Shown: positions 10,557-21,722, numbered from the stretch's first letter. The stretch is 39,706 bases of DNA from Azolla pinnata (GCA_037176905.1 JBBBWG010033485.1:1-39706); one strand, 5' to 3'. The notes: generated from the letters alone by a model not told the origin. Numbers and translations are program-made.

Positions 10557-11640
10557 AAAAATCTGTTTGTGAACAAAGAAGCATTCTACTATTTTCCTGA
10601 ACCTTGTTTTGGTGCAAATAATTACTCTATGGCCATCTTTTGTGTGGAGGAAGCTCACAAGCACTTTCAATCGTATTGTAAGACTGTGACATCGATATGA
10701 CATGTCTTCCACCCAAGTTGTCAAGTTGTGTTATCATAAAACAAAGTTGCAAAGTTGCCGCTTGCATAGAAACCATTTAATAAATACAGGAGTTAGACAA
10801 CCAGAGAAGTTTGTGGACTCAACAGCATGAAAATGCATCACTGATATATTTCATAATATGCTTTTGCTTGGCCATTTCTATCGTTCTGTCACCTACTTTC
10901 AACATCCTTACATGTGATAGAGTTCATTGTACTTTGGAAAATAACAACTTCAAAGTTCTGTATATATGCTGTATTTGGAACCTATGAGACTATTTCTTAG
11001 ATGAAGGTTTTGCATTTGATCTTTCAATCTCCCTGATATTTGTTGTAGAAAAATATGTACTAAAGTCTAAAACCATCTTTGATCACTTTTCAACTTGGTA
11101 CATGGAGCTATGAAAAGTATAAGCATTTGCTTCAAAGGGCTAAATGGAATGGCTTGAGCTAATGGAGCTTATTATGACCATTTGTTTGCCTTGTGAAAAT
11201 GTACCTATACAATTTGCATTATTTGTCGATGAAGCAAGAAGCCAATGTACTGCTTGGCTTCAGTTCATCAGCCCAATTGAAAGTTTGTAAAGCTTTTGTG
11301 TTGAGGTTGAGAAGGAAAACAAATGGTTGGATCTGGCAAGTGTGACTTGTGCCAGGAGGTGATCGAAGCAGTTGGGACAGTTAATTGAATGATGTATTAC
11401 GATTCCACGTCGATTCCACGTTGATTCGACGAGCTGACTTTTGGTGGGTTAGGATCTTACTGCCTTGACTTGTTTCGATCCTCTAAGCCAATCTGAGGGT
11501 TTCGATCACACATTTGCGGTCTTTGTGCCATATTCACGAGTCAAGCTAGGATTTAAGTCTGTGATCTTGTTCGATACAATCGATTGGTCTAATCAATTGA
11601 TCAAACGTACAATCATGTAAAGTAAATGATAATACACATG
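10557..11640. other. intergenic, no gene seen
   Basis: This holds the presumed 3' UTR of the plus-strand USP gene, with an AATAAA at 10779-10784 about 225 nt past the stop. The rest is ordinary AT-rich sequence with no frame, RNA gene or strong repeat that I could support. Confidence 0.5.
10779..10784 (+). terminator. candidate poly(A) signal of the plus-strand USP gene
   Basis: AATAAA lies about 225 nt after the TGA stop at 10554-10556. Distance and orientation are reasonable for a plant 3' UTR. Confidence 0.4.
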
Positions 11641-11880
11641 CATTAGATGAGTCTTAATTATGTTCGAGCATGTTCTGGAGCTTTCTAGAAGCTTTTGCAT
11701 GATGTTCTACATGAGTTTTCTCAAGAACGTCTACTTACATTCAAGGCTCCTAGACATGTATAAATACAAGGGGTTCACTTTGATCTCAATCAATAAGAAC
11801 AATGCTAGTTACCGAATCCTATGCTCAATTCCATCTATCTTTTGCTTCTCAATTTACATATACAATAGCAGGATTTGAAC
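11640..11880 (+). mobile_element. possible LTR-type promoter remnant with heat-shock-like element
   Basis: A TTCTAGAA palindrome (11683-11690) inside TTCTGGAGCTTTCTAGAAGC is followed by a TATAAATA box at 11759-11766 and a CAATCAATAAGAACAATG segment. Plant Ty1/copia LTRs commonly show this order: CTAGAA motifs, TATAAATA, then a short transcribed R-like part. I see no matching second LTR, primer-binding site or internal domains, so it is a fragment or solo LTR at best, or a chance promoter-like region. Confidence 0.3.
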
Positions 11881-12261
11881 CATGGCGTAAAAAGTGACGA
11901 ATCACGAAGTAAATGTCTATGTTGTTGAAAAATGCGTATTTTATAAATAAAATACGTTTTAGGATACTCCAATGTATTGCACAAGTATTAAACGTTTTGG
12001 AACATCCAATTTGCTTTGTCAAATTTATAAACATAAAAAATACTGTTTATTAGGGCTATTATTTCAACTTGAGAGTGAATATTTGTACTTCTGTTAACTT
12101 GAATTTTAAATTTGGCTTTATATAAATTAAGATTTTATAAATTTAATAATGCCAAGAAATTGAACATCAAAAGTTTTAGTGATATGTAGGTTTAATTAAT
12201 TGTAAATATGTATAATTATTTAAGGTATTTTAACGTATTTAACCCGTATTTAATGTATTTA
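11880..12261. other. AT-rich intergenic spacer
   Basis: Very AT-rich sequence with runs of TATTTAA/ATTTAAT and no coding potential. It leads directly into the 160-bp array. Confidence 0.5.
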
Positions 12262-12930
12262 GATTTTTACATACGTAACAACATTGGTAATATGTATATG
12301 TATATGTACGTGTACGTACAGCGTATGTATGTATGTACACACGTGTGACTTATACACGAAGTATATGTACATGTATACGTACGTCTACAATGTAGCCATA
12401 TTATACGTATTGATATGATTTTTACATACGTAACAACATTGGTAATATGTATATGTATATGTACATGTACGACGTACACCGTATGTATGCATGTACACAC
12501 GTGTGTACACATGCACGAAGTATATGTATATGTATACGTACGCGTGCAATGCAGCCGTATTCTACGTATTTATATGATTTTTACAGACGTAACAACATTG
12601 GTAATATGTATTTGTATATTTACGTGTACAACATACATACACCGTATGCCTGTATGTACACATGTGCGTACATTTGCTCAAAGTATATGTATATGTATAC
12701 GTACGCGTGCAATGCAGCCGTATTATACGTATTTCTAAGATTTTCACATACGTAGCAACATTGGTAATATACTGATGTGTATATGTATATGTACGTGTAC
12801 AACGTACACCGTACATATGCATGTACGCATGTGTGTGCATACGCACAAAGTATATGTAAATGTATACGTACGTGTACAGTGTATACCGTATGTATGTATC
12901 TACATGTAAATGTACACGTATATATACGTA
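12262..12930. repeat. about 160-bp tandem array of alternating purine-pyrimidine DNA, four copies
   Basis: Copies start at about 12262, 12417, 12576 and 12739 with GATTTTTACATACGTAACAA, then long alternating tracts (GTATATGTATATGTACGTGT, GTATGTATGTACACACGTGT, TATACGTACG). Many frames stay open on both strands and give Tyr/Met/Cys/Thr-rich peptides, which is a composition artefact. The array ends about 80 bp before the first exon of the next gene. Confidence 0.9.
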
Positions 12931-13010
12931 TCTGTGAAGCGGGGAGACAGAGAACAGGAAACGGCAGACTGATTCACAGACAGACCGAATCAAGTTCGCA
13001 ACCCGCCGCA

Positions 13011-13085
13011 ATGCAGGCTATGGAAACCTTGAAGCGCAAATCTGCAGACGATCTTGACTTCCCTGTCAAAAAACAACACCTGGTA

Positions 13086-13123
<38 letters not shown>

Positions 13124-16100
13124 CTATATCTAGCATGTAGTAGCTCCTTTCCCCTCGCACAAGCAATGAGTTTGGCATGCAGGAAATCAGCGTCCTGGTT
13201 TTTGTAAACGCTTTGTAGGAAGCTACTATTCGCGAGCTCCTCGGGGACATACATAAAATGGCATAGCAAAACCATTGCTTGCACTGGAAAAATCCTTGTC
13301 TGTTTTGGCTACTGTACATGATGGTACTTTAACAAGAATTTCTACCGAATGCATGCCAGTTGTTGCTTTTCCTACACACAAGCAAAGAAAATGTAGCATT
13401 GTATTCAGGCTCTGGCTGCGATGAAAACGTTGCAAGTTAATGGAAATGTACGCGTTATCTGAAGGCGTACCCGAGAAAACAAAGAGAACTTCGTACCAAA
13501 ACATTTCTTTCATTCATATTCTTTCGAAATAAGTAGAAAATATTGATCGGATGCACAAGAAAGAGTGGCATTTTTGTGAAGTATCAATACTTCCTATGTA
13601 CAAGGAAAAGGAATAAAAGTGTTGTTTGACAAAACAAAGAGATCCACCATACTCTTGAGGTTCTTGCATATCTTCTACTTTGGTGTGTTAAAAATTCCAG
13701 TAGAATGATGCCTGTTCGTTGAAGAAAAAAGAAAATGAAGATTTTCCTTCATTTTTATTTGTACAGCGTTTTTAGATCTTTTGGTGTACAGATGAGAAAC
13801 AATGTTTTTTGGGTATATACACTACAGGAATTCTCTTCCTGCGGACCCATCGGGATTTTGTTGCTCTTGTTTGTTTTATTTTTCTGCTTGGATTTGAAGA
13901 ACTCCAGTCCCATATACATACATTCACACACGCATGCACACACGCACACACCCACCCACCCACCCACACACACCCACACATATGCACATGCAAGAAAACT
14001 GGGTCTCCTTAACTTTAGTGTTCTTAATCACAGGAACAGGTTCCTTTATTCTTTAGAGATTGTCAAGCTATGGAAAACTTGAAGAGAAAATATGCTGACG
14101 ATTTTGAGTTTGGTGTCAAGAAGCGAAGAACAGTATGTTCAATCATCTCTTTCCATATTTATTATTCTTAGGTTTAGTTTTCTGAACGTTTTTCAGATTA
14201 TCTCATTTCTTTCTTTCATGTCAAGGAATATATTACACAAAGATTTTTCCTGCTTAGGTTCTCGTTTACATTCAAGAGATCATTACTTTCTTAGGTTAAA
14301 AATAAATAATATTCTCTTCTTATATTAAAATCATCTATTGAGGTCAAACTTTTCCTTTTTCTCTGAGAAAATCACCTTCCCTTGTTAAGGTTTCCCTTCT
14401 GATGGTGAAAGGTCAGTTTTCCTAGTTTTATGTTTATGAGGCCTGGCAACAATAAGGAGCAGTTTTCTTTTTCATCCAGGCGTGATCCAGTTTTAGTTTC
14501 TATTGTATAAGAAGATACTTTATTTCTCTTTGGACTCCTCAAAATTTTAAACCAGCTCACCTAACTGTAAGAAATGATAATTGCAGGATTTTAGCTATGT
14601 GGAACCACTCCCAGGCATGGGGATAGATAACAATGCTTATGATTTTCCTGTATTACCACCAGAGGTAGATATGCTTGACCCAAATCTACCTGCTGCACCT
14701 GTTGATGCACCAAATGAGCTGGCAATTGTGCTTTATAAACCTTACACACCTGAGGTGTTTGGAGTTAAGAATATTCCAAGAGCCCCTCCAGCAATCCGGC
14801 TAGACGATAGAATCCTCACCACTGGTAAAATAGTCCTCAACACAATTGTTGACGTGTCCAATTTATCTGTACTTTCTTCCTTTGCGTGATGTATCATTCT
14901 TTATCTTTCTCATATTCTAGTAGCATATGTTTTATTATTGATTCACTGAAAGTGTAGAGAGAATGATAGAGCATTCATAGGTCATGGCTGCTTTGCATGC
15001 CCCTATACTGCACAATGGACTGTGAAACCTGAGAATATTGAAAATAATGCTGTGTTTTCTACATCCGATGGGTGCAACCAAGGAGCTAAATAAGCTAATA
15101 AATGTCTAACTGGTATAATTAAAAAATGAAGCTGATTTGGACAGAGTTTTGATTGAGAACCACTGGATCCAGTGTACTCTTTTTGAACTGCGTTTAGTAT
15201 TTAGTCCATCAAATTGGGTCACCGACATAGGATTTTGGAATGGTTGTTGGATCTGATCCTGTTTTACTGATATTGAAGAAATGCCAATTCACTCAGAAGA
15301 GTTTTCCATAACGAGACAGCAGGATATTTGAAAATGAAAGGGAAATCTGAAACAGCAAACATGCTAAAAGTGATTTTTCTTGACACATACCCTTATGTAC
15401 TACAATGTAACAGAAGTGCAGAGCTTCCTTTAAAAATTACTAACTTCTCATCTTCCTATCTTCCAAGTAGTTCAGCGTCCTCTGGGTTTATAAACGGGAA
15501 CCTCCTTAAAAGGTCTCTTGTATTCTCATCTTCCGTGTGACTGAATGTTGAAGAAATTACCTGCACACTATCTTCAATAAACTGTGCGGTGCTTTTCATT
15601 CGTCATATATTCTGACGATATAAATTTTTGGTACATATAAAACTTGCCTTGTGAATTTGAAACGTTTAATGTTTGCAACCCTGTCATTGCTAAAGAAAAG
15701 TCATGCCAATGTTTAGCTGTGTATATGCTCGTCTCTATACATAAAGTGCATCTGTTTCCATATTTTTGTGAAACCACACTGCAAATTCTGATTATGAACT
15801 GATTATTTTTTTCTTTCTATTATCAGGTGTGCTAAATGATTCAGAATTGCTCAGACGGTTTGGAATTCTAAGCACCATAAGTAGAGATCAATCTATAGAT
15901 TCAAAGAATAATCTTGCTCTTATACCCTGGGTTGATCCAAGCTCAGCTATAATGCTTCCTAATCAGGGTACAGTTTCAGAGTCTTCTTTCGATGCCTTAG
16001 GTAACAGGCCTAATGGTGATGACGAAATGAGAGCAAATAACATGTTAGAACTTGAAGAAACAATGGAAGAGGATATGGATAATGTCGATGTGAATAAAGA

Positions 16101-16188
16101 GTACATGAACCAACCCAACAATGCTGTAAGAATACAGCCATGTCAACTTTATGAGCTATCACAGCCACAATTCAGCTCAGTCATGTAA
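13011..16188 (+). CDS. unknown nuclear-type protein with two tandem alternative first coding exons
   Basis: I do not recognise the family. Candidate coding exons are A 13011-13082, B from ATG 14070 to 14132, C 14587-14824 and D 15827-16188 (stop TAA). B-C-D gives 220 residues; A-C-D gives 223; A joined to B at the acceptor before 14040 stays open and gives 254. Exons A and B both end in phase 0, and C joins D in phase 1. B encodes a bipartite nuclear-localisation pattern (LKRK, a ten-residue linker, VKKRR); A encodes a weaker version (LKRK, VKKQ). Exon C is rich in Pro and Leu (LPPEVDMLDPNLPAAP, NELAIVLYKPYTP). D begins LNDSELLRRFGILSTISRDQ, contains ALIPWVDPSS and then an acidic Glu/Asp-rich tail. 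Splice sites, phase and side-chain composition support a real gene. Nuclear location is an inference; function is unknown. Confidence 0.7.
13087..13124. repeat. (CT)n microsatellite just after exon A donor
   Basis: CT dinucleotides begin within five bases of the predicted exon A donor (CTG|GTAACT). It is intronic in the sense orientation. Confidence 0.85.
13917..13984. repeat. (CA)n/(CCCA)n microsatellite before exon B
   Basis: CACA and CCCACCCA units lie in the intron between exons A and B, about 50 bp before the exon B acceptor. Confidence 0.85.
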
Positions 16189-17050
16189 GCTTGAGGAAGA
16201 ATGGGAGCCAATTCTATACCTCAATTTATCAGCAAAAGTAACAACTCCGAGAGATCAAGTGTAAATATACAATATCAAGAACCATTTGAGAGTTTTTGGA
16301 AAGGTTGGTTATATGTATAAGGTGACCTATCTATTTAAAACCATGTTTGTGGTGAACTGCTTGTGTGTAGATTTAGTCCAGTTAGATTAACAATCTGCAT
16401 GATTGGTTTCCTCCACCAAGAAGGAATAAACAAGAAGGTGACCTATCTATTTAAACTAGATCGATGCTGTGGGCACGGCTAATGAATCTTATACTGTTGA
16501 CGGTCATGGTCGTATTGACGTGATTCACTCTTCGTATTGATGAAATAACATTTGAAATAGGAATGGTGCAAAATGAATGTGGCAAACCAAACTTCTGAGC
16601 TAGAAATGCTGGTAGAACTGTACTCGACGGTAAGTGCCTTGTACTCCGACTGTTTTTATGAGTTACATTCGAGAATCGTTCAGCTGTGAATACCTTAGTG
16701 CTCGTGCTACTGATCTAATTCGAGATCACTGCCGGAGAGCTTCATGCAAGTTGCTCCAAATGAAGGAAGTTTTGTTGGTTCACTCGTTTGTGGAGTCTCG
16801 ATGTGCATGGTCCTATACACATCAATGATGCGGAAATGGATAGGGAGATCTGCCTCTGTGGCATGGTCATTGTTGACTATATGTATAAGATAGTGCGGAA
16901 GAATGTGCTCAGGCTCAATCCGTTGCCATCCATGAACTGGGCCAAAGAAAGGGGAGAAAAAGTGTCGGGGGAATTGGGTGTTTAAATAAATCGGGAAGGG
17001 TCAGATGCGAATCAATCGCCAAGGGTCAGGAACTGGGGAGGGAGATTTGT
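16189..17050. other. intergenic between unknown gene and GST
   Basis: Holds the 3' UTR of the upstream gene, with AATAAA at 16425-16430 about 240 nt past its stop, and the GST upstream region. The stretch 16740-16950 translates in pieces to residues faintly like a copia integrase core (VHGPI, then a hydrophobic VDYMYK-like stretch) but is too short and disrupted to call. Confidence 0.4.
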
Positions 17051-17057
17051 TATAAAA
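17051..17057 (+). promoter_or_regulatory. TATA box of the GST gene
   Basis: TATAAAA (in TTATAAAAGGGC) lies 126-132 nt before the GST ATG. A start site about 30 nt downstream (near 17082) gives a leader of about 100 nt. It would also fall just after an in-frame ATG at 17075, which bears on the choice of translation start. Confidence 0.6.
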
Positions 17058-17182
17058 GGGCATCTGGATCGTTAATGGTTTCGGAGAGCGATACAGCATC
17101 AGCAGACAGACAGACGAGAGGGCCTTTCCGCTTGGAGAAGGAGATTTTATTCTTTCATTTTATTTACTTTTTTGTTTCCGAG

Positions 17183-18975
17183 ATGGATCATTGCATGCAG
17201 CTGTATGGTTTGCCGACGTCGAGCTCAACGAAGCGGGTTCTGACGACGCTGTACGAGAAGGAGGTGAAGGACTTCAAGCTGGTGAGGGTCGATCTGTCGA
17301 AAGGCGAGCACAAGACAGCTCAACACCTGGCCCTGCAAGTAAGTTTTCAACCCAGGGGAGCCAGATCATCCCCTCCCTAGAAAATACACCTGCAATGGCA
17401 CAAGCAAATGCCGCCGATCTCTCCAGAAAAACCTGGCTTCAGGAAGCCTTGCTCTGCAGAGAAGCCTTGGATCAACCGATTGATCGATCCAAGGCTTCTT
17501 CTACAGAGCTTTTGTTTTGCATCGATCGATCGGTCCTCGATGGCCATGGTGGGTTCCGGCTCGAAAAACTGAGCTTTTTCGCATCAATTCATCATCCTCC
17601 ACTCCAGACACCATTCATTTGCATGCAAAGCTTTTTTGCCGCCTCTGTGCATAGGCCGATGGTTAAATTAGTTATTTATTAAGCACACCATTGTTGTTGC
17701 TCTTACTCTGGTTTCTTCTTCTTCTTCTTCTTCTTTTCTTTGATGGCAGCCTTTTGGGTTGATCCCGGTGCTCAAGGATGGCGATCTCACCATCTTTGGT
17801 AAGAAAATGTTGTTCTTGATGTGCTATTGCATGCATTGGAGTCTGTGTCAAATTGTTGTCCATGGAGTTGCTAGGCTTGACGGGGAAGCATGCACCAAAA
17901 ATGGAAATCCTTGCTCTCGATTGATTGTTTAGGAATGGATATCCTTCCATGAATAGATCCTTGTGTGCGTGTGAAAGATGGTAGTAGAACATCACATGAG
18001 GAGGAGGAGGAGGAGGAGACTCTGTCTAAGTAGGGTCTCAAAACATGTCTAGTGTTACGAGCGTAACTTTAAGAACCAATTTATAAGGTTAATTTGAATG
18101 ACTTAAAAGGTAGGATAAATGGGAAACCGGTTATCTTAGGATTGAGACAAAGCCGTGTGGGTACTAGACTAGTGTGAACGCATTTAGTGGTCAGGGAGCC
18201 CCCAGGAGTTTGAGCTATATAAAAAAGGTTAATCACCTCTAAATCCATTCTTTTATCGCAATAATATTTTGTCTAATATCGCTCATCATTAGCAGATCTG
18301 TAAAATCGAGGACCGTGTCAATCACCTTTGATCCATTCTTTTTCATCATCATTCGTTTTTCTGAACGGGTCACTAGGGGTTTGTCGAACAACTGCGGCTC
18401 GAGTGTGCGTATAATAATTCGACTGATACCTTTACGTAAAATTTTTTCCCCTTTAAAAAATAAAATATAAAATACTGGCAGAGTCGCGGGCGATTGCGAG
18501 GTACGTGGCGCTCAAGTACGAGGGGGACGGGAACAGGGAGCTGTACGGGGGAACGGCGAGGGAGCGAGCGCACGTGGACCAGTGGCTCGAGGTCGAGGGG
18601 CAGAGCTTCCACGCGGCGGCCTCGGCGCTCGTGTACCAGCTCGGGTCGAGGCCGAGGAAGGGCGAGAAACCCGACGAGGCTGTGGTCACCAGCAACCTGC
18701 AGAAACTGGAGGCGGTGCTCGACGTGTACGAGGCGGAGCTCGCCGCTCGCCCGTTCCTCGCCGGCCACTTCTTCAGCCTCGCCGACCTTTCGCACTTGCC
18801 CCGCACCGCCGCCCTCGTGTCGTTACCTGCTGCAGACTCTTCCTTGCCCGACCATCAGCTTCTCGGACACCGCCTCCTGGGCGGCCGCCCCAATGTGAAC
18901 GCGTGGTGGGCCCGCATCTCCTCCCGCCCCTCGTGGCTCCGCGTCCAGCTCGAAGCCCAAGCGTCCCACCCTTAG
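17183..18975 (+). CDS. Phi-class glutathione S-transferase (GSTF), 3 exons
   Basis: Exons are 17183-17338, 17750-17798 and 18482-18975, giving 232 residues; the three-exon layout is usual for plant Phi GSTs. The N-terminal thioredoxin-like domain has the catalytic Ser in PTSSSTKRV (probably Ser13), VDLSKGEHK, PFGLIP (cis-Pro region, 53-58), DGDL and the glutathione-binding ES pair at 69-70 (FESRAI). The C-terminal helical domain carries VDQWLEVEGQ, DEAVV, LEAVLDVYEAEL and the Phi hallmark SLADLSHLP. The enzyme conjugates glutathione to electrophiles or reduces hydroperoxides, normally in the cytosol. Exon 3 is much more GC-rich than exon 1 and the introns, and the stretch after SLADLSHLP is divergent from typical Phi enzymes. 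An in-frame ATG at 17075 could add 36 residues; I chose 17183 because the protein then matches the family N-terminus. Confidence 0.93.
18030..18340. mobile_element. dispersed repeat inside GST intron 2 (LTR-like)
   Basis: From about 18070 it reads GAACCAATTTATAAGGTTAA, TAGGATAAATGGGAAACCGG, TTATCTTAG, then AGGAGTTTGAGCTATATAAA and CATCATTAGCAGATCTGTAA. The same ordered blocks recur, diverged, at 20630-21030. A TATAAAA-like box and a downstream T/A-rich segment suggest an LTR, but no element ends or coding domains are seen. Confidence 0.5.
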
Positions 18976-18994
18976 GCGAGGGGAAATCGGCTCT

Positions 18995-20690
18995 TCTACG
19001 ACTGGTTTTGAAACTGGTATATATATCATGTGTGTTGTGGGCATGTAAACATTCGAGAAAACTGATTCTATAAGACTGGTTCTTGAAATGGTGTATATGT
19101 TGTGGGCATATAACGCTTTTGGTGAACCAATTAATAAGGCTGATTTGAAATGGTGTATATGTTGTGGGCATATAACGCTTTTGGTGAACCAATTAATACG
19201 GCTGATTTGAAATGGTGTATATGTTGTGGGCATATAACGCTTTTGGTGAACCAATTAATACGGCTGATTTGAAATGNNNNNNNNNNNNNNNNNNNNNNNN
19301 NNNNNNNNNNNNNNNNNNNNNNNNNNNNNNNNNNNNNNNNNNNNNNNNNNNNNNNNNNNNNNNNNNNNNNNNNNNNGTATATATGTGGTGTGTGTGCATA
19401 GCCCTGAGGGAAACCGACTTATAAGGCTGCTTTGGAATGGTATATATCTTGTGAGCATAATGCTTCGGCGAACCAATTACTAGGACTGATTTGAAATAGT
19501 AAATATTTGTTGTGTGCATAACCCTCAGGGAAACCAATTTATAAGGTTGATTTGAAATTGTATATGTTGTGTGCAATAACCCTTAGAGAAATTGATATAT
19601 AAGGCTGATTTGAAATGATATATATGTTGTGTGTAATAACCCTCAGAGAATCCGATTTATAAGGCTGATTTTTGAAATGGTCTATATGTCGTGGACAATA
19701 ACCCTTAGAGAAAATGATATTAAGGCGGATTTGAAATGGTATACAGGTTGTGGGCACATAACCCTTAGAGAAACGGATTTATAAGGTTGATTTGAAATGG
19801 TAGATATGTTGTGGGCATAACGCTTTGGCGTATCAATTAATAGGGCTGATTTGAAATGATATATGTGGTGGGCATAACGCTTTGCCGAATCAATTGATAG
19901 GGCTGATTTGAAACGATATATGTGGTGGGCATAACCCTTAGGAAAACCGGTTTATGAGGTTGATTTGAAATGGTATATATTGTGTGCATAGCCCTTAGAG
20001 AAACCGATTTATAAGGCTGATTTGAAATAGTCTATATGTTGTGGGCATAGCCCTTAGAGAAAATGATTTGTAAGGTTGATTTAAATGGCATATGTTATGG
20101 GATTAATCCTTAGGGGAACTAATTTATAATGTTGATTTCATTAGTTTAAAGGGTGTTGTGAGCATAACCCTCAAGGAAACTTATTTATAAGGTTGATTTG
20201 AAATGTTTTAAAAGGTTTGAAGGGTATAACCCTCAGGAAAACGGATTTATAAGGTTGATCAGAAATAGTTTAAAGGGTGTTGTCGGCATAACCCTTAGGA
20301 AGAAACCAATTTATAAGGTTGATTTGAAATGGTGTAAAGGGTGTTGTGGCAATAACGTTAATTCTTTAATGGTTTTAAGGGTGTTGTGACAATAACCTTA
20401 ATTCTTTAACGGTTTAAAGGGCGTTATGACAATAACACTCATTCTTTAATGGTTTAAAGGGTGTTGTGACAATAACGTTAATTCTTTAAGAGTTTAAAGA
20501 GAGTTGTGGCAATAACGCTAATTCTTTAATGGTTTAAAAGGTAATGTGGGCATAACCTCAGGGAAACTTCTTTATAAGGCTAATTTTAAATGGTTGAAAG
20601 GGTGTCATGGGCATATATATATAACCCTTAGAGAAACCAATTTAATAGGCCAATTTTAATGGTTAAAAAGGGTAGAATAAGTGGGAAACC
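18995..20690. repeat. about 55-62-bp tandem array (about 30 copies) downstream of GST
   Basis: The unit is roughly GGCTGATTTGAAATGGTGTA, TATGTTGTGGGCATAACGCT, TTGGTGAACCAATTAATA. The first intact copies are 62 bp apart (19086 and 19148) and nearly identical; later copies drift and shorten. Near 20340-20540 a derived form (GGTTTAAAGGGTGTTGTGAC, AATAACGTTAATTCTTTAA) is repeated four to five times. Minus-strand frames such as 18823-19254 are repeat artefacts. Confidence 0.9.
19277..19376. other. assembly gap of 100 N
   Basis: Exactly 100 N characters, the conventional placeholder for a gap of unknown size. It lies inside the most homogeneous part of the tandem array, where assemblers usually fail. 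Confidence 0.99.
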
Positions 20691-21040
20691 CGATTATCTT
20701 AGAAACCCACATATGGTCACTAGAAGGTGTATACCTCGTGGCCAATGAGCCCTAGAAGTTTAACCCTGTACAAAGGGGACTGACTAAATATCTCCTTTTG
20801 TTACAGCATCCTAAAACATTATGCAAACTCTCTCTTGATTAGACGAGGCCCTCTGTCGTTGGATTCGTGCTTGTTAACTTCCGAGATATAATGTAAGGTA
20901 ATATTTTGTGAGACGGGACACAAACGGTAGCTTGGTGGTGTGATTACTTGCCCTTAATCTATTCGATTCTCTCTAATCTTCTCTGTAATTGCTTCATCAT
21001 TAGTAGATCCGTAATAGAGATCCCGAACCTCTCTCGCCCT
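20630..21040. mobile_element. second copy of the GST-intron repeat family
   Basis: Shares with 18070-18340 the ordered blocks AGAATAAGTGGGAAACCCGA, TTATCTTAG, AGCCCTAGAAGTTTAA, TAATATTTTGT, and TCATCATTAGTAGATCCGTAA. It directly follows the tandem array, whose unit resembles the first block of the element. No transposase or polymerase residues are visible. Confidence 0.5.
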
Positions 21041-21720
21041 GGCTTTTTGTGCGGCATTTGCCTTGCTCATGGTCAAGGAGGAGGATCGACTCGGTCTGAT
21101 CGGGGGCTAGTTATCCTCAACCCTGTGTATGTGCATCTCCTGTCCCATACACAATTGCAAGCAATCCTAGTGCCCTTCATAGTTGTTGTGGATGAATCGA
21201 AAGAAGAATCGTGGTAAGGCAGCAGCTTCTGTTAAGACTAGAATCGGCCCATGGTGTGGGATGCGTGCATATATCCAATCGTCCAAAGAAGGAAAGCGAA
21301 GAAGAAAACGAAGATCGAGGATCTAATGGTAAACAATATAGAAAGCCCTGATGCATGTTCCTATTGTCATCCCTCCGCTACCGATCCTTTCCCCTGATCG
21401 ATCTGCACACTGTGCCGAGGATCTATGACGATGACGACAAAGAAGGAGGAGGAGGAGAAGAAGAAGAAGAAGAAGAAGAAGAAGCTGGAGCCATGGAAAG
21501 ATCTGTTGCAGAGCTCGGAAACCAGATTTAGGGTTTTATGGTTCAGGATAATCCTAACTGTGTAATGCCTTCTCTTGATCCACCATTCATTCTGCAAAAA
21601 GCCCATCTTCCTCCTTTTGTAGAAGCAGGCCTTTGGGGACCATCTAAAACAAGCCTTGTAGATATATCTAGAACAAAATTAACTTGTATGAGTATTACAA
21701 TTTTGCAATCATAATTATCA
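21040..21720. other. intergenic before tRNA; GGA/GAA microsatellite
   Basis: No gene seen. A GGA/GAA tract runs at about 21441-21484. One TTTAGGG telo-box-like motif occurs near 21527. Confidence 0.5.
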
Positions 21721-21722
21721 AA

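Noticed and set aside
12267-13011. Several 60-149-codon frames on both strands in the TACGTA array
   Set aside because: Open frames on both strands, with Tyr/Met/Cys/Thr-rich repeats, come from the dinucleotide composition of the array.
16740-16950. Faint copia-integrase-like residues (VHGPI, VDYMYK)
   Set aside because: Too short, broken across frames, and missing the catalytic DDE pattern.
18823-19576. Minus-strand His/Tyr/Thr-rich frames downstream of GST
   Set aside because: They translate the 62-bp tandem unit and run through the N gap.
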